Source: Ichthyophis bannanicus
Taxonomy: Eukaryota; Chordata; Amphibia; Gymnophiona; Ichthyophiidae
Assembly (NCBI GenBank): GCA_033557465.1
Contig: CM066035.1
Span: forward strand, 910,005,309-910,069,308
Length of the DNA: 64,000 nt
Direction of reading: 5' to 3'
The notes below the pieces were generated by a model. It was not told where the DNA came from. It ran no database searches and saw only the letters and a program-made list of their open reading frames with translations. The translations under genes and the position numbers were made by a program. Shown here in pieces: positions 18,950 to 27,959 of the stretch (position 1 is its first letter; each line of letters starts with the position of its first letter).

Positions 18950-19686
18950 TCAGTAGAGAGGAACAGTCCTCACACCGCCGTGGCAAGTTCCCTTTTATTG
19001 ATTAATTTAATAAAATTCAGCTTTTTACTTAACTGAAGTGTATAGGCATGTCAATCCAATCAGCAATGTATAAGCACGACGTGGCACGTTTCGGGATAAT
19101 AACAGTAATATCCCTGCATCAGGTCAAAAAAACATTGCTCCGTAGCCCAAAACTTCTAAAGTACTGCTCAAAAAAGCTGTTTTTTTAAACAAAGCGCCAG
19201 CAAGGTAAGTTCAGCCGTTTCCATTCAGCTGATTAGATGAAAAAACTCGGAAGGCCAATCAGTGCTGCAGAGGGAGGAGTCACCTCAGGAAGACCACCCC
19301 CTCACACCAAAGAGTGCCAAAGATCAATTAAATGATAGTGTACCAGTCCAATTGTTGATTTAGTCCTGCCGGAGAGACAGAATTTAGACGGTATATCCAC
19401 CGTTGTTCTCGATATTGTAAAGCTTGCATCCGGTTGCCCCCACGAGGGTTAAAAGGTATATGATCAAGGATCCGCCAGGTGAGCATGTCAAAAGTGTGAA
19501 AATTAGACACGCAATGCTCTACAAGAGGCGCTGTCATTGATCGAGTGCGAAGTCTGGAGGCGTGTTCTCCTAATCTGACTTTAAAGGGCCGTGACGTACG
19601 TCCTATGTAGTATAGAGCACATGGGCAAATTATAAGATAGACCACAAACGAGGTGGTACAAGTGGTATTCCACCGGGCCTGATGCC
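18950..19686 (-). mobile_element. Penelope-like element 2, 3' end
   Basis: The 3' fragment of a different Penelope copy, containing the end of the endonuclease gene and about 350 bases of 3' UTR. It ends against ERV-A1 integrase sequence near 19,686. The two Penelope copies differ clearly in the nuclease domain, so they are separate subfamilies rather than duplicates. Confidence 0.72.
19076..19132 (-). ncRNA. Candidate hammerhead-like motif, Penelope element 2
   Basis: On the minus strand: CTGATG, an extra C, A, then a perfect 6-bp stem GGGATA/TATCCC, then GAAAC, then GTGCCACGTCGTGC. The order matches the hammerhead core with one inserted base. Probably a decayed ribozyme. Confidence 0.4.
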
Positions 19687-19699
19687 ATGGAAAAAGCAC
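19328..19699 (-). pseudogene. Penelope GIY-YIG endonuclease fragment
   Basis: Residues near 18-40 read 'VVYLIICPCALYYIGRTSRP', the GIY-YIG core, followed by 'VRLGEHASRLRT' and ending 'LNQQLDWYTII'. Compared with the copy at 16,789 the order of motifs is the same but many residues differ. The RT domain is absent, so it is a 5'-truncated remnant. Confidence 0.85.
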
Positions 19700-20690
19700 T
19701 CAGACCACACTTTTGCATTGCACTGCTGGGAGCTTTGTCAGCCTCAGTAGCTCGTCAGTGTGTAACCTGTGCCAAGAATAATGCCAAGCAGGGCCCCACA
19801 CCGCCACCCCGAGCTCAGTCAGGTGGTGTGACCTCTATGCACAACCTGCAATTGGACTTTACTGAAATGCCAAAAGCCAATGGATATCGTTACTTATTAG
19901 TCCTAGTCTGTACCTTCTCTGGGTGGGTAGAAGCTTTTCCCACCAGGACTGAAAAAGCCAGAGAAGTCACCAAAGTTCTGCTGAGAGAAATTATCCCCAG
20001 ATTTGGAATCCCTGCAGTAATAGGGTCAGATAATGGGCCCTCATTTGTATCTCAGATTACTCAGCAGTTAGCAAGCGCCCTACAGATACAATGGAAGTTA
20101 CACACTGCATACAGACCTCAGAGTTCAGGGAAAGTTGAGCGAATGAATCATACTTTGAAAGCCCAGATGTCTAAGCTTTGTCAGGAGACCCACTTGAAGT
20201 GGCCCCAAGTTCTCCCAATAGCTTTACTTAGGATACGCTCAGCCCTATGAAATCTTCAGGATTTTCCCCTTTTGAAGTTATGTATGGTAAACCCCCACCA
20301 ATTGTACAGGGAATTAAAGGTAGTTTAACACAAATTGGTTCAGAAATAACCAGACAAGAACTCCTAGCTCTTAGTTCTGTTCTGCAGACTCTCCATGCGT
20401 GGTTACAGGACCAGTTACCTATCAACTTGACGGAACCCCTGCATCCCTACAAGCCTGGTACCTCGGTGTGGATCAAAGATTGGAAGAAGACACCGCTGGA
20501 ACCTCATTGGAAGGGACCATACACCGTCATCCTGTCTACACCAACAGCCGTGAAGGTAGCAGAGATCGAATCCTGGATCCATCACAGCAGAGTCAAGCCA
20601 GCAGCTGTTCCAGACCCGGAGCAGTGGACAGCAGTACAACATCCTGATATCCCTTTGCGACTCACCCTGAGGCGGCAACCAGCGACCTAG
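19687..20690 (+). pseudogene. ERV-A1 integrase (one frameshift)
   Basis: Two frames join at about 20,247. The first (19,687-20,250) has the cysteine pair of the HHCC zinc domain ('CVTCAKNN') and a full D,D-35-E core: Asp in 'LQLDFTE', Asp in 'IGSDNGPSF', and Glu in 'KVERMNH' exactly 35 residues after the second Asp. The second frame (20,247-20,690) continues through 'FSPFEVMYGKPPP' and the C-terminal GPY-type motif 'HWKGPYTVILSTP'. A single-base length change separates them. Upstream pol (protease, RT, RNase H) is missing, replaced by Penelope DNA. The same C-terminal segment occurs in ERV-B (29,690) and ERV-A2 (36,496). Confidence 0.92.
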
Positions 20691-21013
20691 AACTTCTTTG
20701 GGTCACCCCAACAACCACAGCGCCTTGCAGTAGACAAGTCTTTTGAAGAGGATTGCTGTTTTCAATACAGCAAGATTTGTTCTTACAGACTCCACGTGTA
20801 CGATTTTGGTACACTGACTGACTCTATATTGACTAATTTATTTAGAGCCAACTACGGTTGGTAAGTTGGCATACGACGGACATTTGAGGATCTTCAATCA
20901 ACATCGACACCTGTTGAATTGCTTCATTAGCAAACGGGTCAGCATTGTGCCAAGAGGAAGAGGACGTCGAGGTCAAGATTTTCCAGCGAGGATCCAGAAG
21001 AACTACAATCAAC
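20691..21013 (+). other. Pol-env spacer with probable env splice acceptor
   Basis: Noncoding spacer. 'agattttccag' ending at 20,986 is a plausible acceptor for the donor at 15,532, which would give a spliced env message. Confidence 0.45.
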
Positions 21014-22681
21014 ATGCATCCATGTTTCTACTTTGCCCTGGTTGCTTGCATGGGGAGCCTTGAACTTACTTGTGCTTTACCTCCATGTACTGCTTGCATT
21101 ACTTCCACTCGGACTGGAATGAAAGTGACTCAGACTTTGCTTTACCATTCTTACTATACCTGTACTGGTACGGTAAGCCGGTGTATATACAACACCACTG
21201 AACTGAACATTTGCACCAAGGGTGATACTAAAGTCTGTTTTAACCCGCATCAGAACCCATCCTATTATACCTTAGAGATACGATGGAATGATGCAGATGG
21301 AGATTTGCTTAATGCCACACTCCCACTTACTGATCCCACAAAGGGTGCTGTTTTGTACTTTGACGCTTGTGATGCTATAAGTAGAGATAGTCGTTCTAAT
21401 TGTGCTAACTGGGAAAAAGCATATTCTCACGGTCACAAGTATATGTGTCCAGAGGGAACTACTGGATGGGGAGAATGTACAGGTAGACGAGTTTTAGCAA
21501 ATGAATATAGCACAGCACCAGTTGCAGACTACTATTGCCCGAGATGGGAATGTGTGTTTTATGCTACATGGCAATCTGGTATGGTAAAGAATACCAGAGA
21601 TAATCGAATGGCAATTTTGCAAAAGCCATATGTGAAGAATCTAGAGAACTGTAAGAAAGGTGCCTGTAATCCATTAGAGTTCGTTGTAATAAATCCTAGT
21701 GCTTGGAAACAAGGGTATAAATTTGGACTACGTATTGCAGGCTCTGGGTCAGATCCCGGAACCATTGTATATATTAGATTGAACACCCAGGCCCATCGTT
21801 CATCACGATACCATATACATAATACCTTTTATGAGACCATGCATGTGAATAAGTTTGATATCCCTCACCCTTCTCAGAATCTATTCCTTGAATTAGCTGG
21901 AGCAGTAGTATCTAGCCTCCACATTTCACATTGTTACTTCTGCGGAGGAACAAGAATGGGTGATCAGTGGCCCTGGGAGGCCCAAGAATTGAATTACTCC
22001 ATAGCTTACAATCACACTGAGATACATAAGACCACAAGTGAATGGGTCTTAGCACACCCAATAGTTGGACGTCTGTGTTATGCTCGAACTGGACCCCAGT
22101 TCACCCTGAAAGTAGGACAGCTGGTCTGTCTTAGTCAGAAGTTCTATAATGACATCACTAAGCAGACGTCCTGGTGGTCAGGAGTTAATGAACCTGAGCC
22201 TACCAACCCATTGGCAAAATTCCCTGAGCTTGCCAACTTATGGACTAACCTTGCTCAACCTCATGCTTGGCAAGCCCCACCTGGTTTGTATTGGATCTGT
22301 GGAACCCGAGCATATGCCCGAATCCCTATTCACTGGGGAGGGGCGTGTGTCTTAGGAACCATCCGACCTTCTTTCTTCTTGTTACCCACAGAACATGGAG
22401 AACAATTAGGATACCCAGTATACACTAAGAGACAGAAAAGAGCCGCCCTCCAGATAGGCAAGTGGCAGAAATGGGATGGAGATGATTGGCCACCCGAGAG
22501 AATCATTGCCTACTATGGACCTGCCACTTGGGAGGAAGATGGCACTTGGGGATATCGGACCCCTGTATATATGATAAATCGTATTATACGCTTACAAGCA
22601 GTTGTAGAATTAATAACTAATGAAACTAGCCAAGCACTTACACTACTAGCGAGACAGAGCACACAGATGTGCACTGTGTAA
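21014..22681 (+). CDS. ERV-A1 envelope, surface subunit and start of transmembrane subunit (3'-truncated)
   Basis: The frame opens at 20,945, but the Met at 21,014 is the likely start because it begins a hydrophobic signal peptide ('CFYFALVACMGSLELTCA'). About 555 codons are open. Visible landmarks are many Asn-x-Ser/Thr glycosylation sites, a C-x-x-C motif ('HCYFCGG', about residue 307), a furin-type site ('KRQKR', about residue 474), and then the beginning of the transmembrane subunit, including 'ITNETSQAL'. The frame ends where Gypsy-flank DNA begins, before any membrane anchor. A product would lack the anchor and the rest of the fusion machinery, and could at most be secreted. Class I (gamma-type) envelope family. 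Confidence 0.88.
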   Translation: MHPCFYFALVACMGSLELTCALPPCTACITSTRTGMKVTQTLLYHSYYTCTGTVSRCIYNTTELNICTKGDTKVCFNPHQNPSYYTLEIRWNDADGDLLNATLPLTDPTKGAVLYFDACDAISRDSRSNCANWEKAYSHGHKYMCPEGTTGWGECTGRRVLANEYSTAPVADYYCPRWECVFYATWQSGMVKNTRDNRMAILQKPYVKNLENCKKGACNPLEFVVINPSAWKQGYKFGLRIAGSGSDPGTIVYIRLNTQAHRSSRYHIHNTFYETMHVNKFDIPHPSQNLFLELAGAVVSSLHISHCYFCGGTRMGDQWPWEAQELNYSIAYNHTEIHKTTSEWVLAHPIVGRLCYARTGPQFTLKVGQLVCLSQKFYNDITKQTSWWSGVNEPEPTNPLAKFPELANLWTNLAQPHAWQAPPGLYWICGTRAYARIPIHWGGACVLGTIRPSFFLLPTEHGEQLGYPVYTKRQKRAALQIGKWQKWDGDDWPPERIIAYYGPATWEEDGTWGYRTPVYMINRIIRLQAVVELITNETSQALTLLARQSTQMCTV

Positions 22682-23308
22682 ACGGGGGCGCTGGGTGAGA
22701 ATGTCCACAGTCTTGGCAAAGGCAAATATTAATATGACTTGCAAAGGATTGTGGGAAATGTAGTCCATTCATACCAGTAACAGCCGTTCACAATAAATTA
22801 GTTGTGCTTGCTCGAGTGTAAAGCAAAGAAGATATTTTATTTATGGGGTTATTTCTCCCAACACAGATATACTTGGTAGCACATAAAAAAGGATACTTGC
22901 TTTCAGTATTATACTTAGAAAAACAAATCAGGAAAAACAACAACTGAACTTTGTAAGCAATCAAATCAATCAATAAAGACCTGGATGGGAACAGACAGGT
23001 CTTTCTGTAGGCTCCTGCTAATATCTTTTTAGCAGTGCTTCAAAAACAAACCAAAAGCCACAAAGTAAAGAAAAAACTGTTCTTTTTTTCAAGGATAACT
23101 TCCTGTATTTTCACACATACCCAGAAGTGTCCCTTCAGAGCTCACAAGCAATTAGGCAAGGCTCAATTGCTAACAATTAACCAGCTGCAACCTCTTGGCT
23201 GGTTTTCTTCCTATATGTGGCTCAAATCATGCTCAAAAGCTTGATTGAGTAGATCAAAGAACAAGTTTATATTTCTTTGTGATGGTTGTTGTATTTTGTG
23301 AAAGAATA
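22682..23308 (-). repeat. Probable 3' LTR/UTR region of the Gypsy element
   Basis: Lies between the break in ERV env and the end of the Gypsy reading frame. On the minus strand it contains 'ggactacatttcccacaatc' and no coding capacity. LTR edges could not be fixed because no second LTR is present. Confidence 0.45.
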
Positions 23309-24475
23309 TTACCACAGAAGTTTAGACAGAGAGCAATCCATGTATTCACACTGTTCATTTACAATATCTCCTTGTTCTTCAACTATCATAGAATTAATAT
23401 CATGGATTGGCACAGAGGAATTTCTTAATGGAGCACTCTCAGAACAATACTTGTTTCCCTGCTGACTTCCAAGTGAATAGCTAGGGCATAGATCAGTGTT
23501 CATACCTGAGCTTCCATTGCAGTTAGGGTTCCTCTCCAAATATCCTGGCCAGTATGTAGTCCAGTTTTTATGTCCAGCCTTCCAATCAAGATCCCTGGAC
23601 ACTGGGTCTCTCTTCACATACCTTCTTGCACTGGTCTTAGGGTCCCTTCCAAATGCAGCCGTCTCCCTCACAGGTGTCGTCTGGGGATTCCTGGCTCTGC
23701 AACCCCACTCCTCTGGTTTCCTCCAGTCCAATGGAGTATGCCTGCCTCTGGAATTACTCCCAGCACACGTACTGCTGTGGACTCCTCTAGACCTCCAAGA
23801 TGCTTTTCTCTTCTTTCTTCCAAAGTGTTTCTTGCTCTCTCTGTCCTTCAGCTCTGGCCTCTGCTGATGATGATCATGAAGATCCTGATGAGAATGAATC
23901 TGTGTAGAATAATCTTTACTTTTAACCTGTTTAGAGGGATGATCCACCCTAGCACAGCACAGCTGTGCTGAATCAAGCCCTGCCCTTGGAGATGAGTGCT
24001 TGGGGATTACCTCATAGTTCTCCTGATTGAACACACGTTTCCCCACTTCAGCTCTTCTAGTGGCTGTTGGAAACCTGGTGCATTCTGGGACTGGTAGTCT
24101 TTTATGGAAACATTCTGTTTTATTATTTCTACCAGAAAAGACAGGTTGCTTGTTCAGAGCCAATTCACCTCTATTATAGCTCCTTCCTGAACTATGATAA
24201 GCTTCCTTATCACATACCCCCCTGCTTAAGTTATTACGGACTGGTGTAACTGGTGAAACTTCTTCTTTACAGTCCGTAATACGGGAAAGGGCATCCGCAT
24301 TTTTGTGTAACTTCCCAGCACGATGTTCCACTTGAAAATCAAATGCCTGTAAGGCCATGTACCAGCGTGTCAATCTGGCATTGTGGTTCTTCATTTGTTG
24401 CAACCACTTAAGTGGGGCATGGTCTGTGACCAATTGGAACTTTCTCCCTGTAAGGTAAAACCTTAATGCTTCCAC
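23309..24475 (-). CDS. Gypsy RNase H end plus long basic tail, no integrase
   Basis: The first 70 codons are the end of Ty3/Gypsy RNase H ('FQLVTDHAPLKWLQQMKNHN', 'HRAGKLHKNADALSRI'). The same frame stays open for about 320 more codons, where an integrase (HHCC finger, DDE core) would be expected, but shows none of those motifs. Instead the tail is rich in Lys, Arg, His, Gln and Ser ('KKHFGRKKRKASWRSRG', 'HSHQDLHDHHQQRPELKDR'). A chance open frame this long is unlikely. It could be a genuine extra protein region of an unusual Gypsy lineage, or the relic of a deletion that fused RNase H to downstream sequence. Confidence 0.7.
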   Translation of the reverse strand: MEALRFYLTGRKFQLVTDHAPLKWLQQMKNHNARLTRWYMALQAFDFQVEHRAGKLHKNADALSRITDCKEEVSPVTPVRNNLSRGVCDKEAYHSSGRSYNRGELALNKQPVFSGRNNKTECFHKRLPVPECTRFPTATRRAEVGKRVFNQENYEVIPKHSSPRAGLDSAQLCCARVDHPSKQVKSKDYSTQIHSHQDLHDHHQQRPELKDRESKKHFGRKKRKASWRSRGVHSSTCAGSNSRGRHTPLDWRKPEEWGCRARNPQTTPVRETAAFGRDPKTSARRYVKRDPVSRDLDWKAGHKNWTTYWPGYLERNPNCNGSSGMNTDLCPSYSLGSQQGNKYCSESAPLRNSSVPIHDINSMIVEEQGDIVNEQCEYMDCSLSKLLW

Positions 24476-24504
24476 TGACCACTTTATAGCTAAACATTCT
24501 TTTT

Positions 24505-25616
24505 CTATTGTGGAATACTTTTGTTCAGAGCCGGTGACAACTTCCTGCTCAGGTACATCACAGGATGCTCCTCCCCTTCATGACATTGGGATAGAACCGC
24601 TCCTAGCCCTACATCCGATGCATCCGTTTGAACCAGAAAGGGTTTCCTGAAATCCACCCCTTTCAGTACTGGTCCAGTACACAATTTCCCTTTTAGGACT
24701 GAAAATGCTTTTTCAGCTTCAGGAGTCCACTTTAGCTGGTTTGGACAATTCTTCCGCAGTATATCAGTGAAAATTGCACTTTTCTCTGCAAATTGTGGTA
24801 TAAATCTGCGGTAGTATCCAATAAGTCCCAAGAAACTTCTCAGTTGTTTCTTTGTTGTTGGAGGGGGAAAATTCCTGATGCTATCCACCTTGCTCATTAG
24901 AGGTTTAATTTTCCCTCTTCCCACTAGGTGGCCCAGGTATTTTACCTCCCTATTAGCAAAGGCACACTTCTTTGGGTTTAAAGTGATTCCCGCTTCCTTC
25001 ATGGAGCATAAGACTGCCCTGATCCTCTTTAGATGTTCCGCCCAGGTGTTACTATGGATTATGACATCATCCATATATGCAAAGGCATAGTTTTGGTGGG
25101 GTCGAAGTACCTATCCACTAACCTCTGGCAGGTAGCTGCCGCTCCATGCAGTCCAAAAGGCATCCTCTTGAACTGGAAAAGGCCAACGGGGGTGCTGAAC
25201 GCAGTCTTCGGCTTCGACTCCCTGGTTAGAGGGATTTGCCAATATCCTTTTGTCACATCAAGGGTGGTTAAATATTGAGCTTGTCCAAGCTGGTCCAACA
25301 GCTCTTCAATTCTTGGCATTGGATATGCATCAAAAACTGATATTGCGTTTACCTGCCGGAAGTCAATACAAAATCTTAAAGAGCCATCAGGCTTTGGCAC
25401 CAGGACTATGGGGCTATTCCAGGGACTCTTCGACTCCTCTATTACTCCCATGTCCAACATTTCCTGGACTTGTGCCACTACTTCCTGTCTCTTTGCTTCA
25501 GGCAAGCGGTATGGCCTTTGACTAATTAATTTCCCAGGTGGAGTTATTATCTCATGGGCAACCAAATGTGTCTCCCCAGGTATAGGCGTCAACACATCTG
25601 GGAATTCTTTAAGCAA
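24505..25616 (-). pseudogene. Gypsy reverse transcriptase
   Basis: Two frames. The first (25,059-25,616) starts 'LKEFPDVLTPIPGE' and has 'SPIVLVPKPDGSLRFCIDF', 'LTTLDVTKGYWQIPL' with the first catalytic Asp, and 'QFKRMPFGLHGAAATCQRLV'. The second (24,505-25,074) has the rest of the active site ('MDDVIIHSNTW'), 'VKYLGHLVGRGKI', 'LRSFLGLIGYYRRFIPQFAE' and the start of RNase H ('FLVQTDASDVGLGAVLSQ'). They overlap at the active site near 25,070 with one frameshift. A further shift near 24,500 leads into the RNase H frame. Motifs are those of Ty3/Gypsy, not of vertebrate retroviruses. Confidence 0.92.
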
Positions 25617-25631
25617 TTTCCTTATCTCTTC

Positions 25632-26555
25632 CTATTGTACCACTGTCAGGTCCTCACCTATTTGGGGCTCTGACTTTTCTTTACAATCAGATACCTGGGG
25701 TCCCAAATCCTCCTCTTCATTCACCTCCCTTTCTTGGGCACAGGTGGAAGCTAGACTTTTAACCCCTTTGTCTTCAGTAGAACCAAAGCCTTTGGTTCCA
25801 CGCTCAGAATTTGCCAGGGATGTGACCTCCTCCACAGGTGGAAAACCCAGTCTCTCACATATCAATTGGGCAATTCTGTCTCCTGTCTTCACATGATAAT
25901 CATTCTGTCCAAAATTAAATAACAGTACTTTAAGATTGCCCCTGTAATCGGGATCAATTACTCCCGCTCCCACATCGATGAAATATTTAAGGGCTAATCC
26001 GGACCTTGGGGCTACTCTGCCATAGCATCCAATAGGTATTTCAACTTGGAGTCCAGTGTCCACCAGGGCTCTCCCTTGGCTAGGTACAGTCACATTTTCT
26101 ATACTGCACAGGTCAAACCCAGCAGCTTGAGGGGTTGCCCGCTTAGGAGTTTGGGCCTTCTCTGTGACCCTATGGTACTTCAAGACAAATGTCTGCTTCG
26201 GGGTAGTTTGGTCTTCTGGACGCTTAACCATCTTTTTAGCTGGGGTCTGAGGACTTCCAAACAAAGACCCGGGAGCTATTACCATCATTCCTTCTCCCTC
26301 CTTCTTTCCTAGTCCTTCCACTAGACCCTGCTTAAATCTTGGCCAGTCTCTTCCTAGAACCAAATCAAATGGTAGCCTAGGCACCACTGCTAACAGAACT
26401 TCCCCTTGTTCCCCCAGGCACTTAACCATTAGCCTATAGGTGGGATATGATGTTGCAGCACCATGAATGCATCTGATGTGAACTTGGCTTTCAGGGGTTC
26501 TAGGCACAAATCCTTCTTGGGCCTCTATCCTCTTCCAAAGCCTCTTTGACAGCAT
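25632..26555 (-). CDS. Gypsy protease remnant and dUTPase
   Basis: About 307 codons. Residues 1-90 are the C-terminal part of a retropepsin ('LPFDLVLGRDWPRFKQGLV'); the catalytic Asp-Thr/Ser-Gly would lie just upstream, where the frame is broken. Residues about 125-260 are a trimeric-type dUTPase with all five motifs in order: 'PQAAGFDLCS', 'APRSGLAL', 'GAGVIDPDYRGNL', 'GDRIAQLI' and 'SERGTKGFGS'. The enzyme hydrolyses dUTP to dUMP and limits uracil in newly made element DNA. An acidic tail follows and the frame ends at a TAG about 15 bases before RT, so the stop may be damage or a programmed readthrough. Confidence 0.9.
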   Translation of the reverse strand: MLSKRLWKRIEAQEGFVPRTPESQVHIRCIHGAATSYPTYRLMVKCLGEQGEVLLAVVPRLPFDLVLGRDWPRFKQGLVEGLGKKEGEGMMVIAPGSLFGSPQTPAKKMVKRPEDQTTPKQTFVLKYHRVTEKAQTPKRATPQAAGFDLCSIENVTVPSQGRALVDTGLQVEIPIGCYGRVAPRSGLALKYFIDVGAGVIDPDYRGNLKVLLFNFGQNDYHVKTGDRIAQLICERLGFPPVEEVTSLANSERGTKGFGSTEDKGVKSLASTCAQEREVNEEEDLGPQVSDCKEKSEPQIGEDLTVVQ

Positions 26556-26600
26556 ACTCTGACAGTTATGCTTAGTCCACAGGGAAATGCAGCCCGCCCC

Positions 26601-27419
26601 CTCTGTCTGTAGACAAGTACGTCGTCATGTGGGGGAAGGGGCAGATTCTGTTGAAGTGTATGACTAGGAATTTTACCGTGTTAATCAGATTGTGCAAAAA
26701 CGTTCCCCGATCAGTTCCTCTATGTTAAATGTTTGTGAAGGGAAAAAGAAAAAGGGTCCGTTTACACTACAAGCGGGCATTCATTTGCCAGTTCAGGGTC
26801 ACAGCCAGCGCCCGAGAACCCAGCCAGCAGACCAGCCTTGTTTATGTGTCTTTTTCCGCCACTGATTTACTGAACTGAAAACTGCATTATGCCTCCTACA
26901 CTGAGAAACCTTAGGATTTGATGGAACTAATGAACATTATTATGCAGACCCATCAGCCTTGATGGCCCCAAGTGAAATCCAAATATTGCAGGCAGCCCTC
27001 ACTATATACCCCATGTGATCCAGCAGCCCAGGAGAATTTGCTTATGGTAAATGCAGTTTTTGTCAGTCAGTCCCAGAGAGATATAAACCGGACATTGCAA
27101 AAACTGGATGGATTTGCGGGCATGACAGTTAATGGAAGTTGCTCAGGAAGTATGTGAATTGTGAAAAGAGAAAGTGAATGCAAAATAGCAAAGAAAGCAG
27201 TTCTTCTTGCAGCCGCTTTGGTTGAACGATGTGGAGGAGGTTTTCCTAATTGAAAGAGCAGAGGGAAGTGGAAGGGGTCGTGAAAATGATTAGTCCCCTC
27301 TGGGTGCAAATCAGTGCGCTCATTGCAGAGAAGAAGGACACTAGAGAAGTGCATGCCCGTATCTTGACTCCACCCCCAGGAGGGGAGGAGGGAGTACTTG
27401 ATTTCAGAGTCATGGAAGA
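26601..27419 (+). other. ERV-B gag region, no open frame
   Basis: From about 26,800 it aligns with ERV-A2 from about 33,700 ('ccactgatttactgaactga', 'tcagtcccagagagatataa'). It should be the end of gag, but no frame survives. Confidence 0.55.
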
Positions 27420-27885
27420 ATGAACCGAGCACAGTGTTCCAGCAAGAGAGGGAAGAAGCTATTGAGGGAGTGGCAGTTGCAACAGGCTCTGACATGGATG
27501 AAGACTAGGCCAGACCGGACTCCAAGTTCACCCCAGGAGCCTATGGTCAGTCTGAAAGTAGGGGACCAATATATGGACTTTATGGGGGATACAGGAGCAA
27601 AATACTAAAGCCAGTAGCCCCTTTGTTTTCTCAATGCATCACCATTGTCAGAGCTACTGGGCCACTAAATCTTTCCCGCAGAACCGCATGTGTGAACTAG
27701 GAAGACAGAAAATAGCGCACCAGTTCCTGTATATGCCTGAATGCCCTATTCCACTTTTGGGCCGAGATATGCTTGCTAAGCTTCAGGCACAGATATCCTT
27801 TGCTGAAGGGGGAGAAATGCAAATGACTGTGAACCCAAAACCTGATGGATTGATGGTGCTGACTGTTACCCAAGAAGAAGAGTAG
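27420..27885 (+). pseudogene. ERV-B protease (stop after active site)
   Basis: 'YMDFMGDTGA' contains the aspartic protease active site Asp-Thr-Gly-Ala. A TAA follows two codons later, at about 27,606. The next frame (27,634-27,885) has the flap-to-C-terminal part, with 'FLYMPECPIPLLGRDMLAKL'. ERV-A2 has the same TAA at the same place (about 34,374). A retropepsin matures Gag and Gag-Pol; this one cannot be made in one piece. Confidence 0.8.
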
Positions 27886-27959
27886 CGGTTCTATAGTACA
27901 TCTCCAGCCAAGACAATTAGCTCCTGAATACCCACCAACCTCTCAGCTCCACCTGAAGT

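Larger units (their letters stand above)
16226..18950 (-). mobile_element. Penelope-like element 1 with inverted 5' part
   Basis: The 3' part (RT end plus GIY-YIG endonuclease and 3' UTR, about 17,968-16,226) is on the minus strand. The 5' part (ORF1 plus the first residues of the RT ORF, about 17,970-18,950) is on the plus strand, so the two parts are head to head and the middle of RT is missing. This is the pattern of a 5' inversion formed during target-primed insertion. Both parts look similarly young. Boundaries are approximate. Confidence 0.8.
22682..26600 (-). mobile_element. Ty3/Gypsy element with dUTPase, 5'-truncated
   Basis: On the minus strand the order is protease remnant, dUTPase, RT, RNase H, then a long basic tail, then a probable LTR. 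Gag, the 5' LTR and any integrase domain are not in the window. The element sits between ERV-A1 env and the ERV-B internal region, so its insertion, or a later deletion, removed the ERV-A1 3' end. It carries two in-frame breaks (a stop near 25,630 and frameshifts near 25,070 and 24,500). Confidence 0.85.

Noticed and set aside
23496..24249. Plus-strand frames opposite the Gypsy tail, considered as the true coding strand
   Set aside because: The minus-strand frame is continuous with RNase H and much longer. The plus-strand frames have no recognisable domain.
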